From positions 62,001-126,000 of the forward strand of contig CAZLWA010000097.1 of NCBI GenBank assembly GCA_964563165.1: 64,000 nt of DNA. Reading direction: 5' to 3'. The position numbers and the translations under genes were made by a program. How positions within the stretch are numbered: position 1 is the first letter of the stretch; each line of letters begins with the position of its first letter. The notes under the pieces are model-generated. The model made no database searches and was not told the DNA's origin. It was given only the letters and a program-made list of their open reading frames with translations. Shown here piece after piece: positions 25,688-35,071 of the stretch. The stretch comes from CAZLWA01 sp964563165 (GTDB taxonomy: Bacteria; CLD3; SB21).

Positions 25688-27523
25688 CTAAATAATGCCA
25701 TGCAGGCTTTTCCCGGGCGCAGCCAGAGCGTCGACACGCTTCGTGATTTCCGGATCTTCCTCCAACGGCGGCGCGTGATGCGGTTTCATGCGCGCATCGA
25801 TCACGAGCGGTCCCCGGCAGCCCCAGTGCTTATCGTAAACGAACGGGTCGACGCCGCTGATATCCGCCGCCGGATTAGAGCGCGTGAATGCGACCCATAA
25901 AAAGTTATTCAGCGTTTTTGCCGCAAATTCACTGTCATCCGTTAATACGATAAGCGGAAACGCTTCAAAATATTTTTTATCCGAAAAAAACTGACAAAAT
26001 AATTCCCGGCCTTTTTCGCCTTTGATCTTATCCCGGTACGCCGGCGCACCGACCGTCAGCACTCCGGGCATTACGATTTTGGGATGATGAAATCCGTCCG
26101 GCATGGAAAGTTCCCGGGGCAGACTCGTACCGAGCTCCCGGCGAACGCCTCCCGCCGCCGCGATCACGACCTTCGAACCCTCATTTAAACCGGCGCCTGA
26201 ATAGTCAAGCGTATCGATCGTCGTGCGGGTCTCAAAATGCAGATCCGTTTCCCAATTTACGCGCTGAAGCGCATGAATTAAGAATTCCTGAATGTTATGA
26301 ATATTCAGATCCGGATCATCTTCCTTCGCAATGATGAACAGGTATTTCGCCAGGGAAATCTGACCCTGCCCTAAGAGTGCATGAGCGATCGTCAATATTT
26401 CCTGCGGCCGTCTCTCGCCGTAAGGTACGTAACGCTCGCTTCCGATTGCCAGCAGCAGCGGGTGCACGCCCGCCGCGTCCACCGCATGAACGGCATGGAG
26501 CCCGGGAATGAGAGTCGGGATCACCGGTCCGGCAATTTCATGCACGAGTTCACCGAACGTTGTGTCTTCCTGCGGCGGCCTCCCAACCACGGTGAACGGC
26601 CAAATCGCATCGCGGCGATGAAAAATCTTTTCTATTTTCATTACGGGAAATTCATGCGTTAAACTGTAATATCCCAGATGATCCCCGAACGGGCCTTCCG
26701 GCAGCATGGTGTGCGGATCAACCGTTCCGATCATACAAAAATCCGCATCGCAGGCGAGCACGTAGCCTTCCGAATTTTTCACATAGCGAAACCTTCTTCC
26801 GCCGAGCGCGCCGGCAAATGCAAGTTCTGAAAGACCTTCCGGTAAAGGCATCACGGCGGCCACCGCCAGAGCGGGCGCACCCCCCACGAAGACGCTGACC
26901 TTCAATTTTTCGCCGCGTCGAATGGCTGCGTGATGATGAACGCCGATCCCACGATGAATTTGATAATGTAAACCGGCTTGTTCATTAGGTGCATACTTGC
27001 CGCCGGAAATCTGGATCCGGTACATGCCGAGATTCGACATGGTCCTGCCTGGAAAATCCGGATGTTCGGTGTAGACCTGGGGCAGCGTGATAAAAGCGCC
27101 GCCGTCTTTAGGCCAGCATTGGATCTGCGGAAGTTGGTCGGCGCGGCATTGATGCGCAAACACAGCTCCCGACAACCTTCTCATCGGGAGTAGATTCAGC
27201 ACACTCAGCGACAACGAAGAATAACGAAGCGGTTTCTTAAGTAAAAGCGAGGGATCAATTTTTAGTTCGACCAGTTTCTTTACGGCTTCGAGCGTATCGC
27301 GAAAAATAAATCGCGTCCGCTCCATCGTTCCGAATATATTGGACGCGCACGGAAAGGGCGTTCCCTTCACGTTCATATACCACAGCGCCGGTCCTCTGGC
27401 TTGGTATACCCTGCGTTGGATCTCTGCCATTTCCAGAAACGGATCCACTTCCTCCGTGATGCGGACGAGATGGCCGTTTCTTTCAAGATCGAGCAAACAC
27501 GCGCGCAAGTTTTTATATGCCAT
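25688..27523 (-). CDS. UbiD-family (prenylated-FMN-dependent) decarboxylase
   Basis: 611 residues, in the length range of the MenA-type/UbiD branch. UbiD signatures: GYYSLTHEFPVMKIEKIFHR near the middle, with an ExxP-type acid region preceding (LPEGPFGDHLGYYS), PFTVVGRPPQEDT, and the C-terminal MKPHHAPPLEEDPEI. The E-P-E-G-P-F-G-D like block (PEGPFGDH) matches the conserved prenyl-FMN/metal site. UbiD enzymes decarboxylate aromatic or unsaturated acids, for example in ubiquinone or menaquinone (futalosine pathway) synthesis. No ubiX homologue is in the window. ATG at 27523 with AGGA 9 bases before. Substrate is unknown. Confidence 0.9.
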   Translation of the reverse strand: MAYKNLRACLLDLERNGHLVRITEEVDPFLEMAEIQRRVYQARGPALWYMNVKGTPFPCASNIFGTMERTRFIFRDTLEAVKKLVELKIDPSLLLKKPLRYSSLSLSVLNLLPMRRLSGAVFAHQCRADQLPQIQCWPKDGGAFITLPQVYTEHPDFPGRTMSNLGMYRIQISGGKYAPNEQAGLHYQIHRGIGVHHHAAIRRGEKLKVSVFVGGAPALAVAAVMPLPEGLSELAFAGALGGRRFRYVKNSEGYVLACDADFCMIGTVDPHTMLPEGPFGDHLGYYSLTHEFPVMKIEKIFHRRDAIWPFTVVGRPPQEDTTFGELVHEIAGPVIPTLIPGLHAVHAVDAAGVHPLLLAIGSERYVPYGERRPQEILTIAHALLGQGQISLAKYLFIIAKEDDPDLNIHNIQEFLIHALQRVNWETDLHFETRTTIDTLDYSGAGLNEGSKVVIAAAGGVRRELGTSLPRELSMPDGFHHPKIVMPGVLTVGAPAYRDKIKGEKGRELFCQFFSDKKYFEAFPLIVLTDDSEFAAKTLNNFLWVAFTRSNPAADISGVDPFVYDKHWGCRGPLVIDARMKPHHAPPLEEDPEITKRVDALAAPGKSLHGII

Positions 27524-27660
27524 GGTAAATATCCTGTAACGTCAGCCATGTTAATAAAATTCATTGATAAATAAAATAGACAAATCGCACGACGACATTT
27601 TAGTTGTTTATGGTTTCCGCGTTGAGTATTCTCCTTCACAACGCTTTGATCGGTGTAAAA

Positions 27661-29055
27661 ATGGAAAATCACTCTCTCGTCTGGCTCCGCCGCGACCTGC
27701 GGCTCGCGGATAACACCGCCCTGAACAATGCTATGCAGGAAAGCAATAAAGTGTCACTCATTTTTATTTTCGATGTCCATATTGTTAACGGACTTCCTAA
27801 AAATGACCGGCGGATCTCGTTCATCTGGGAATCGCTCGAAGATATGAATGTTCAATTAGCTAAGAAAGGCGCGGATCCGATCGCCATAATATTTGGAAAG
27901 CCGGAAGAGATCATACCTCAAATTCTACTGAGGACTTCCTTTACGGCCCTCTATCTCAATCATGACTATGAGCCCTATGCCATCGGTCGTGATTCGATAA
28001 TTGAGAAGTTCTGCCGTCGGAATCACATCTCCTTTCACGCATTTAAAGATCAGGTCATGTTTGACACATCCGAGATCATCAAAGACGATGGAACCCCGTA
28101 TAGAGTTTTCACTGCGTATAAGAACAAATGGCTGTTGGAATTAGAAAAATCCCCGCCGGATGCAGCTGCTACAAAAGCTTTCGTCTGGAAAAAAGTAGTA
28201 CGTTTAAAAATTAATGACAAATCAGTTAACTCCCTGACCGATTTGGGATTTGATTCGCAAACAAATATTCTTACGGGTGGAGAAACGTCGGCTTTAAGAA
28301 CGTGGAAAGCGTTCCAAAATAATTCTCTCGCCGGCTATTATAGAGTTCGCGATCTGCCGGCATTGAACCGAACTTCGCACCTATCCCCTTATTTGCGGTT
28401 TGGCAATATTTCGATTCGCAGGCTGGTCCGTTATTTGGCGCCGCAAAAATCCGCCGGTGCGAGGGTTTTCTTGTCCGAGCTGATCTGGCGTGAATTTTTT
28501 ATGATGATTCTTTTCCACTTCCGGCATGTTGTGACCGGTAACTTCAATTCTCAATATGACGGTATTCCATGGATAAATAACAAGCGCTGGTTTCGGGCAT
28601 GGTGCACGGGCAGGACGGGATTTCCAATCGTGGACGCGGGCATGCGCGAACTCAATTCCACCGGTTACATGCATAACCGCGTGCGAATGATCGTCGCTTC
28701 ATTTTTGGTTAAACATTTGCATGTGGACTGGCGATGGGGAGAAAAATATTTTGCCAAAAACCTGCTCGATTTTGAGTTGTCCAGCAACAATGGTAATTGG
28801 CAATGGGCGGCGGGAACCGGCGTGGATGCCGCTCCCTATTTTAGGATCTTCAATCCGCTGACCCAAAGTAAAAAATTCGATCCGGATGGAATTTACATAA
28901 AAAAATGGATCCCGGAATTGCGCGGCCTCTCATCGAAAGAGATTCACGATCCGATGGATGCCGTGAGATCTGAATATCCAACGGCGATGATCGACCTGGG
29001 CAAAGAAAGACAAATTTGTTTGCAGCTCTACAGTACAATAAAAAAGCCCCGCTGA
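27661..29055 (+). CDS. phr: Deoxyribodipyrimidine (CPD) photolyase, class I/cryptochrome family
   Basis: 464 residues from ATG 27661; the frame extends upstream but without homology. The N-terminal alpha/beta domain starts HSLVWLRRDLRLADNTAL. The FAD-binding C-terminal domain shows WREFFMMILFHF, WCTGRTGFPIVDAGMRELN, TGYMHNRVRMIVASFLVKHL and the hallmark LSSNNGNWQWAAGTGVDAAP with the conserved tryptophans. It repairs cyclobutane pyrimidine dimers with blue light. It is transcribed divergently from the UbiD-like gene, with 137 bp between. Light-dependent repair suggests an organism exposed to light. Confidence 0.94.
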   Translation: MENHSLVWLRRDLRLADNTALNNAMQESNKVSLIFIFDVHIVNGLPKNDRRISFIWESLEDMNVQLAKKGADPIAIIFGKPEEIIPQILLRTSFTALYLNHDYEPYAIGRDSIIEKFCRRNHISFHAFKDQVMFDTSEIIKDDGTPYRVFTAYKNKWLLELEKSPPDAAATKAFVWKKVVRLKINDKSVNSLTDLGFDSQTNILTGGETSALRTWKAFQNNSLAGYYRVRDLPALNRTSHLSPYLRFGNISIRRLVRYLAPQKSAGARVFLSELIWREFFMMILFHFRHVVTGNFNSQYDGIPWINNKRWFRAWCTGRTGFPIVDAGMRELNSTGYMHNRVRMIVASFLVKHLHVDWRWGEKYFAKNLLDFELSSNNGNWQWAAGTGVDAAPYFRIFNPLTQSKKFDPDGIYIKKWIPELRGLSSKEIHDPMDAVRSEYPTAMIDLGKERQICLQLYSTIKKPR

Positions 29056-29064
29056 ATAACGGGA
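29039..29064 (-). terminator. Probable terminator of the DUF3078 gene
   Basis: On the minus strand TCCCG and CGGGG form a short stem around a loop of about 8 bases, followed by T's (29045-29040). It overlaps the last codons of the photolyase gene, 60 bp past the stop of the minus-strand gene. Confidence 0.4.
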
Positions 29065-29122
29065 CTCTTGAAAGAATCATGTGAAAGTTCACATTCAATT
29101 AAATTCATTGTTGATGAAAACC

Positions 29123-29989
29123 TTAGAAATTATAAAGTAACCCGACGGCGATCACTTCTTTGAACTGGATCTTCGACTTGCCATTCGAATTTTTCACGTT
29201 GTGATCTTTGATCAGCTGCGTGCTGACGCTCGAACTGACGATCTTGTTGACTTTCAGAAGCAACAGATTCTCCCAATTGACGACTACGTGTTTGAGGTCG
29301 TCGTAGGAATCAAACAAATTCAATTTCGTCTGAAAATCCACGCCTTCCATAAGTTTGGTTTTGTAGCCGCTGTTGATCTGCCATCCGAACTGCATCAGCG
29401 TCTTCTTTCCGGCCTTCACGCCGAAAGCTCCGTGCGCCGATAACGAATCATCGGTGACGATCGTCGCTTTGCCGGTTATTGGCGAGATGAGTGCGAAGAA
29501 GTGGTCATTGGGCCTGTATTCCGCGCCAAGGGAGAGCGTCAAATAACCCGGCGCCATGAATTTGGATATGAGTGTTTTTGGCGAAGTGTTGAAATCATAG
29601 CCCTTCGCAAATTGAGTGCGGAAGTCCAGAAGCCCGCTGTATCCCCAGGCACCAACCAGCGAACGGCCATACTTTGACGTGAAAATCAACTTATCATCGC
29701 TTTTCCGTACGGAATTTTTTCCCTGCTTAACGATTCCGTAACCCAGGTCCAACGTATTGTCCCACGCAACGTTATCTTTTTTCATATTTGCAAACAAGCT
29801 CACTAGTCCGTTAGTCGCCAGCGAGTTATCCCCGCCCGCTGCCCAATTTTTCAGGCTCACCTGGCTGAGATTCAAACCGATCGCGCCTCCGGTTTTCCAC
29901 GTGGTGTCTTTTTTGGCTTCCTGGCCGGTCTCCTGGGAAAAAGCGACAGATGTAAAGAACAGCAGGCTGAGAATTGATCTCATTTTCAT
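29123..29989 (-). CDS. DUF3078 outer-membrane-type protein
   Basis: 288 residues. Signal peptide at 1-19 (MKMRSILSLLFFTSVAFSQ). The segment WKTGGAIGLNLSQVSLKNWA (about 31-50) with GGDNSLA and later alternating polar/aromatic strands, ending in VGLLYNF with a terminal phenylalanine, indicates an outer-membrane beta-barrel. This matches the DUF3078 family, seen mainly in Bacteroidota and relatives; function unknown. It stands alone on the minus strand with its own terminator. Confidence 0.82.
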   Translation of the reverse strand: MKMRSILSLLFFTSVAFSQETGQEAKKDTTWKTGGAIGLNLSQVSLKNWAAGGDNSLATNGLVSLFANMKKDNVAWDNTLDLGYGIVKQGKNSVRKSDDKLIFTSKYGRSLVGAWGYSGLLDFRTQFAKGYDFNTSPKTLISKFMAPGYLTLSLGAEYRPNDHFFALISPITGKATIVTDDSLSAHGAFGVKAGKKTLMQFGWQINSGYKTKLMEGVDFQTKLNLFDSYDDLKHVVVNWENLLLLKVNKIVSSSVSTQLIKDHNVKNSNGKSKIQFKEVIAVGLLYNF

Positions 29990-30025
29990 ACTTCAACTCC
30001 TGTATAGTTTTGTGGTTTCGTTGGC

Positions 30026-30328
30026 TTAATCAACTTTGGTGTACGATCCTATATGTGATTCGAATTCCATAAGCGGCTCCATCCGTTCGTCTATGGCCTT
30101 GTATTCGTCCAGCCGTTGTTTTCTAAACTGATCGTAAGCTTCTTTGGAGGCCCATCTGTCCACACTGATATACTGGCCGCTGTCCTGAATATCAGTCAAG
30201 AGTTCGGTGCCGAGATAACCCTGGCCGTTCTTAAAAAACATCGCCCATTCACCGGACGGGCCGTACGCTTTTTCAAAATCCTTTTCACTGCCCTCCTTTA
30301 CCGTGAATTTCCAAATAATGATGTACAT
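30026..30328 (-). CDS. Antibiotic biosynthesis monooxygenase (ABM)-domain protein
   Basis: 100 residues. It begins MYIIIWKFTVKEGSEKDFEK and contains GYLGTELLTD and YISVDRWASKEAYDQFR, the ABM ferredoxin-like fold pattern. Such small dimeric proteins act as quinol monooxygenases, haem-degrading enzymes or stress proteins; nothing here decides which. ATG at 30328. It lies 36 bp upstream (in transcription) of the DUF3078 gene start and 36 bp after the symporter gene, so these three may share a transcript. Confidence 0.8.
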   Translation of the reverse strand: MYIIIWKFTVKEGSEKDFEKAYGPSGEWAMFFKNGQGYLGTELLTDIQDSGQYISVDRWASKEAYDQFRKQRLDEYKAIDERMEPLMEFESHIGSYTKVD

Positions 30329-30364
30329 GAATTCGTTCTCCGATCGTAGATGGTTGATTATCTC

Positions 30365-31786
30365 TTAGTACAATGGTCTGTTTGCTGAAATCCGCTCTGC
30401 GAGATATCCCGTTACAAATCCGGCGACCGCAAAGATGAGTCCGAACACAATATATTCCAAACCGTTTTCCTTAATTGACTTGGAAATTGAAACCGTGATC
30501 CAATGATGAGAACTATTGAAGTAAAAAAAAACAGTGCCCAAAAAGCCCGAGAGACTCGACCAATAAACCGCACGAACGGGAATGGCGCCGCCTATCGTGG
30601 ACAGGACGGGAATGGCCACGGTCGTGCTTAATATTCCCGACGAAAGATAGAAAATATCCCAGAGAGAATCAACATTCAACGCTACAAAAAACGTAATGGC
30701 CAAAACGCACGCGTTCGAGACTTTAGATTGGAAAAGATTCTTGATCTTCAGTACATCGCGGCCGATATTCAAGCTGACGATATTCGTACAGGTATCGATC
30801 GTGCTCATCGCTGCCGTCAATAAGCCCAAACCTAAAAAACCGACCAACACGGGATTCTGATAAGGAGCAATGATGGCGGAAATAATTTTTTCCGCGTTGT
30901 GGCCGATAAGTTCCGCCGATCCGGCAACCTGCGGCGGAAAAAGATTTAATGCACTCACGGCGATGGCTGCGGGCACGATACCGACAAACAAAAATGAATT
31001 GATTAAGCCGATGCCTGCGGCTTTGCGGGCCTCTTTCGCATCCCTTGCCGCCTGAATACGCAGCCACAAATCTGCTTCGCTGAGCCAGCCCGGAAAATAC
31101 GCGCAGGCCGTGATCACGATCAGAACGATCAGTTGTGTATCAGGCACCATCGAATGAGCTTTGGCGGGCTTTAATGATAACCATTCAATGTTTCCTACCC
31201 GATCCACCGCCATCAGCGAAACGGCCAGCAAATACGCCGCGACAAAAACAAATTGAAATTTATCCGTCTTAACCACCGCCGAAAACCCGCCCCACGTCGA
31301 ATAAATACCGATGGTAAGCGTGATCAGGAACATGATCGTCTTTTTATCGATCCCAAGCGGCGCCTCCAATAGATTACCCGCCACATAAACCTCCGCGCCC
31401 GCCCAAATAAGAAATACGACGATCTGCGCGACACTGATCACGAGCGAGGCCCGATTTCCAAATCGCTGGCGCACCATTTCCGGCTGACTGAATGCCGGCA
31501 TCTTGTGGTATCGCGTCGATAAGAAATAAATCCCGCTCAAACCGGCCATCCACGGCACGGTCATTAGAAGGAATCCTGAAAAACCATACCAATAAAATAC
31601 CTGAATGGCGTACACGCACGACCAGGAGATAGACATGAATCCTGCCGACAAAGAAAACCCTGCCGACCAGCCGGTTAAAGATTTTCCCGCCGTCCAGAAA
31701 TCCTCACCCGTTTTGGCGCCGCGGCTGCTGAATCCGAGGTAAATGAGATAGGACAGAAATAGTATGAAAATGATCCAAGTAATCAT
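30365..31786 (-). CDS. Sodium:solute symporter family protein
   Basis: 473 residues with about 13 hydrophobic segments. SSS-family features: GEDFWTAGKSLTGWSAGFSL near the N-terminus, WSCVYAIQVFYWYGFSG, GIYSTWGGFSAVVKTDKFQF and LGLGLLTAAMSTIDTCTN, corresponding to the sodium-site helix. It imports an organic solute with Na+; members take up proline, sugars or monocarboxylates. The substrate cannot be judged. ATG at 31786. A heptad tandem repeat lies just upstream. Confidence 0.9.
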   Translation of the reverse strand: MITWIIFILFLSYLIYLGFSSRGAKTGEDFWTAGKSLTGWSAGFSLSAGFMSISWSCVYAIQVFYWYGFSGFLLMTVPWMAGLSGIYFLSTRYHKMPAFSQPEMVRQRFGNRASLVISVAQIVVFLIWAGAEVYVAGNLLEAPLGIDKKTIMFLITLTIGIYSTWGGFSAVVKTDKFQFVFVAAYLLAVSLMAVDRVGNIEWLSLKPAKAHSMVPDTQLIVLIVITACAYFPGWLSEADLWLRIQAARDAKEARKAAGIGLINSFLFVGIVPAAIAVSALNLFPPQVAGSAELIGHNAEKIISAIIAPYQNPVLVGFLGLGLLTAAMSTIDTCTNIVSLNIGRDVLKIKNLFQSKVSNACVLAITFFVALNVDSLWDIFYLSSGILSTTVAIPVLSTIGGAIPVRAVYWSSLSGFLGTVFFYFNSSHHWITVSISKSIKENGLEYIVFGLIFAVAGFVTGYLAERISANRPLY

Positions 31787-31790
31787 TTTT

Positions 31791-31857
31791 AGTTATCAGT
31801 TATCAGTTGTCAGTTGTCAGTTGTCAGTTATTAACTATCAATTGTACTGACGCGATT
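31791..31857. repeat. Heptanucleotide tandem repeat, AGTTATC/AGTTGTC
   Basis: Six in-phase 7-bp units, AGTT[A/G]T[C/T], fill 31791-31832, followed by degenerate units AACTATC and AATTGTA. It resembles the short tandemly repeated repetitive sequences (STRR) known from filamentous cyanobacteria. It lies between the PEGA kinase gene end and the symporter start. Confidence 0.75.
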
Positions 31858-31899
31858 TGAATTCTTAGGATGGAAATGCAAGGCAGGACAAGCTTTAAA

Positions 31900-34041
31900 T
31901 TACTCGAATTTGTATTCGACTTTGGTCGTGATTTCCGGGCGTACGCGTACGGTGATCTCGTAAAATTTTGAGAAATTGGGGTGCGTGAACCGGATCTTGT
32001 GAAAACCCGGCTGAATTTCAATGACGCCGGGCGTTTGGCCATCGTCGCGCAAAACCGTATTGATGTAAATTTGTGCACCGGGCGGGTTGGTCGTACATTC
32101 CAGAAATCCGTTCGGATTTAAGAAAACAACCGTCGTTTGCGTCGTATCGTTTTTATCAACCTTGACCGACTTTATTTTCTTCTCCTTCTTATTAACTGCT
32201 TTGATTTTATGTATGCTCGCCAGAAGCCTGGGAATATACACCGGCGCAGTTCCTGCCAGTGTTTCGCTGTCGTCCAGATAAACTTCGGCTCCCGTCGGAT
32301 TGGATTTGACCAGCAGGACTCCGTACATCGGCTTCAAGGAGTCCGATAACTCAATGGTTGAATCCGCTTTGATGAAAAGTTTTCTCTCCACATCTTCATA
32401 TCCGTCCAGGTGCACGATGACATTTTGCTCGCCGACTTCGACGCTGTACTTGTTGGATTTGGAATTACGATACATCTTTTTTCCGCCGACGATCAATGAC
32501 ACGGTTTCCGGGAAGGCTTTTTCAAGGGAAACCGTTCCGCGTAATTTCTCAAGAAATGCATCTATTTGGTTCAACCGGTATTTCCGGAGCGAAACGTTCT
32601 TCTTGGTGGTCACATGATCTTCTTTGGAAAATAACAACGTGTAATTTCCTCCCGGAAAAGGAAAATTCTCTATCGGCGTATAACCGATAAATCTTCCGGA
32701 ACTCGTTTCCACTTTCGCCATTTTGGGTACCGACGTAATCGTGAAATACGACGTATCGATGCCCGGCCGGATTTCCACAGGAGACAATTTGAGGTTGGCG
32801 TTCACTTCTTTGCCTTCACCCGTCGCAAAAATCAAGTCCGTCTCATACGTATCATAAAATTCGCGTTTAATGACGAGTCTATGTTCACCGCTGCCGATGC
32901 TGTCGATCCTCAAGATATTTCCGGCGGCAGCTATTTCGGTGCCGTCAATCGTGACCGTTGCATCCGGCACATTGATGGTCACCAGCAGCGACGCGGGTTT
33001 TTTACCCGATTTCGATAAACTGCTTGAAGTCGAGCGGCCAAATGTGACCATCACAATGAGAAGTGCGGTGGCAATAAATGAATAAATAGACAGGCCAACC
33101 AGGAGCTGTTTGTAATCCAGGACCTCAAGGGCTTTTCGGATAACCGTATCGGTAAGATTCTCATTCTTGGCTTTGTCCGCGGCGGGAGCAGGCTGGGTCA
33201 TGGTCAGCGTGAGTTCAACCCGGCGAATGTCCTGTGCCAAAAAATCCACCGTGCGGTAGCGTTCATCGGCATTACGGCGCAGCGCGCGCGAAATGATAGT
33301 GTCAAAAACGGGTGGCACCAGCGGATTCACGACGCTGACCGGCGTTGGGTTTTCGTTGACGACCTTGTACATAACTTCCGTTAAATTGGCGCCCGTGAAG
33401 GCCTTGCGCTGAGTCAGTAATTCATAGAATACGGCGCCAAGTGAAAAGATATCCGCGCGATGATCGACCGGTCTTCCGGTGATCTGCTCCGGCGACATAT
33501 ATCCCGGCGTACCGAGAATCGTTCCGACCACAGTGTTAGTCGAGGTGGTCACTTTCGCAATTCCGAAATCCATGATCTTGGCGCTGCCGTCGTTCGTCAC
33601 AATGACATTCGCAGGCTTGATATCGCGGTGAATCACGCCATTTTTGTGTGCGTAGCTCAAGCCGTCGCAAATGTGGAGCATGATCTCGATCATACGATTG
33701 ACCGGCAGCTCCGGTTCGTTTTCGATGATCTGTTCCAGCGTTTTTCCTTCGACGTATTCCATCGCGATGTATGTGGTGTCGCCGTCCTCTTCCACATCAA
33801 ATATGGTGACAATATTGGGATGCGACAGCTTGCCGGCAAATTGCGCCTCGTGAAGAAACCGTTCACGAAATTCTTTAATTCTTTCCTCGGGTACTTCCCC
33901 TTGCAGCTGCAGCGTTTTGATCGCAACGACGCGGTCGATCTTTTCATCCAGCGCTTTATACACGATCCCCATCGCGCCCTGGCCGAGCACGCTGACGATC
34001 TTAAACCGGCCGAGTCTCTCAATTTTAGAATCGTTGGGCAT
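31900..34041 (-). CDS. Membrane Ser/Thr protein kinase with extracytoplasmic PEGA domains
   Basis: 713 residues. Kinase domain at about 12-275 with the glycine loop LGQGAMGIVY, ATP lysine K42 (VVAIK), catalytic HRDIKPAN (D140) and DFG (D158), all intact. A linker precedes one membrane helix at about 313-334. The outer part (about 345-713) has four or five PEGA-type repeats, each with a P-x-G/A-x-V/I-x-[IL]-[DN] turn: SNPTGAEVYLDD and TNPPGAQIYINT are the clearest. It would phosphorylate targets in the cytoplasm in response to an envelope signal. It is a close relative of the kinase at 45894-48014 with the same domain order. A promoter is predicted upstream and no other signalling gene adjoins it. 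Confidence 0.93.
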   Translation of the reverse strand: MPNDSKIERLGRFKIVSVLGQGAMGIVYKALDEKIDRVVAIKTLQLQGEVPEERIKEFRERFLHEAQFAGKLSHPNIVTIFDVEEDGDTTYIAMEYVEGKTLEQIIENEPELPVNRMIEIMLHICDGLSYAHKNGVIHRDIKPANVIVTNDGSAKIMDFGIAKVTTSTNTVVGTILGTPGYMSPEQITGRPVDHRADIFSLGAVFYELLTQRKAFTGANLTEVMYKVVNENPTPVSVVNPLVPPVFDTIISRALRRNADERYRTVDFLAQDIRRVELTLTMTQPAPAADKAKNENLTDTVIRKALEVLDYKQLLVGLSIYSFIATALLIVMVTFGRSTSSSLSKSGKKPASLLVTINVPDATVTIDGTEIAAAGNILRIDSIGSGEHRLVIKREFYDTYETDLIFATGEGKEVNANLKLSPVEIRPGIDTSYFTITSVPKMAKVETSSGRFIGYTPIENFPFPGGNYTLLFSKEDHVTTKKNVSLRKYRLNQIDAFLEKLRGTVSLEKAFPETVSLIVGGKKMYRNSKSNKYSVEVGEQNVIVHLDGYEDVERKLFIKADSTIELSDSLKPMYGVLLVKSNPTGAEVYLDDSETLAGTAPVYIPRLLASIHKIKAVNKKEKKIKSVKVDKNDTTQTTVVFLNPNGFLECTTNPPGAQIYINTVLRDDGQTPGVIEIQPGFHKIRFTHPNFSKFYEITVRVRPEITTKVEYKFE

Positions 34042-34082
34042 TACGTTGTATAAGTTTATTATTATGAAAGGAAAATCATATA

Positions 34083-34111
34083 AAGATAAAATTTATATTC
34101 CACGATGGCAA
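34083..34111 (-). promoter_or_regulatory. Predicted promoter of the PEGA kinase gene
   Basis: Minus strand: TTGCCA (34111-34106), 17-bp spacer, TATCTT (34088-34083). It would give a leader of about 35 nt. Confidence 0.35.
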
Positions 34112-34423
34112 GACAAAAACCAAGGTTTTGAAAAAATCAAATTGCTGGAAATCTTCCTGATGCGCGGTTGACATTTGATTTTCTTATGAATAACTTCCGG
34201 TAAAGAAAAGAGGTGATGGTATGAATGAGGTCAAAAGCTTGACGGCAAACAAAATTTCTTAAGAAACTCAATGAATGTCATAAGTGATTCGGAAGGCATG
34301 AATTTGAAAAATATTTTGCAATGCTTGAATCATTTTTCAAACCATTTGTTGTACAAATAAAGAAGTTGGAAGACCCGGGGCCTACCATTTAACCGGGCCG
34401 CCACGATTTCCAGTTCAACGCTA
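34112..34423 (+). other. Gene-poor stretch with promoter, ribosome site and a 13-codon ORF; possible decayed small gene
   Basis: On the plus strand TTGACA (34168-34173), 17 bp, TAACTT (34191-34196), then AAGAGGTGAT and ATG at 34221. The ORF stops after 13 codons (34221-34262, MNEVKSLTANKIS). In the other two frames the sequence reads on in protein-like fashion: KFLKKLNECHK, then, after a stop, FGRHEFEKYFAMLESFF and PFVVQIKKLEDPGP. This suggests a small gene broken by frameshifts and a stop. I cannot identify the ancestor. Confidence 0.3.
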
Positions 34424-35071
34424 CTATTTCGTATTTTTCGTCAAATATTCTGTGACCAACTTCCTATACGCTTGCCATTTTTCATCTTTCAAAGTATACT
34501 TGAAGTGCCGGTATATCGGAATCAAAGGACGCCCGAGTTTGTTTGAACTTTTTGGAAATGGGACTTTGTGTTTTGCGCTGTAAATATTTTTCGCTGAGCC
34601 TGGTTTGACGCCGTCTTTTAGCAGAACCTTCACAATAATTTCAGCCGTAGCTATAACCGGAATGTTTTTGTCAAAATTTGCGTCCAGTTCCATTTTAAGA
34701 TAGGGTATCCATACTTTTGCCGCCTTCGTCCAGTCTTTTTCATGTTCGCCTGTCTCTTTCTCGAAATAGTTTTGACAGACGTTTTGAACGTAAATATCTT
34801 TCATTGAAAGGCCGATGAGATTGAGATTATCTTCAATGCCTTTAAAATACCGATCATCCCCCGGCTTATTCGGATCCAAATCAAAAACAAAACTGAATGT
34901 TTTTCCTTCCTTATTCGAGGGATCGGCTCCGAGAACAATAGCGCGAACGCTCTCGGGAGAAATGCAGAAGGGACTGGGCGGAGCGACATCATACTTCCCA
35001 GTAATTTTCAGTTTTTCACTAAGCTGTTTGTAAATTGCTTTGATGTCCGCGTTTTCAAGTTTTTTTAACAT
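34424..35071 (-). CDS. Uracil-DNA glycosylase superfamily-like protein
   Basis: 215 residues from ATG 35071, preceded by GAGGTGAATT (good ribosome site). The block AIVLGADPSNKEGKTFSFVF (about 44-63) looks like UDG motif 1 (LGxDP), followed by DNLNLIGLSMKDIYVQNVCQ and a late PLIPIYRHF in the position of the UDG histidine/leucine loop motif. The resemblance is to the superfamily fold, not to a named family, so activity on uracil is not assured. It stands alone, flanked by a decayed region on one side and repeats on the other, and no promoter is obvious. Confidence 0.5.
   Translation of the reverse strand: MLKKLENADIKAIYKQLSEKLKITGKYDVAPPSPFCISPESVRAIVLGADPSNKEGKTFSFVFDLDPNKPGDDRYFKGIEDNLNLIGLSMKDIYVQNVCQNYFEKETGEHEKDWTKAAKVWIPYLKMELDANFDKNIPVIATAEIIVKVLLKDGVKPGSAKNIYSAKHKVPFPKSSNKLGRPLIPIYRHFKYTLKDEKWQAYRKLVTEYLTKNTK

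Noticed and set aside
31791..31857. CRISPR array
   Set aside because: Units are 7 bp without spacers. No repeat-spacer pattern of CRISPR size was found anywhere in the window.
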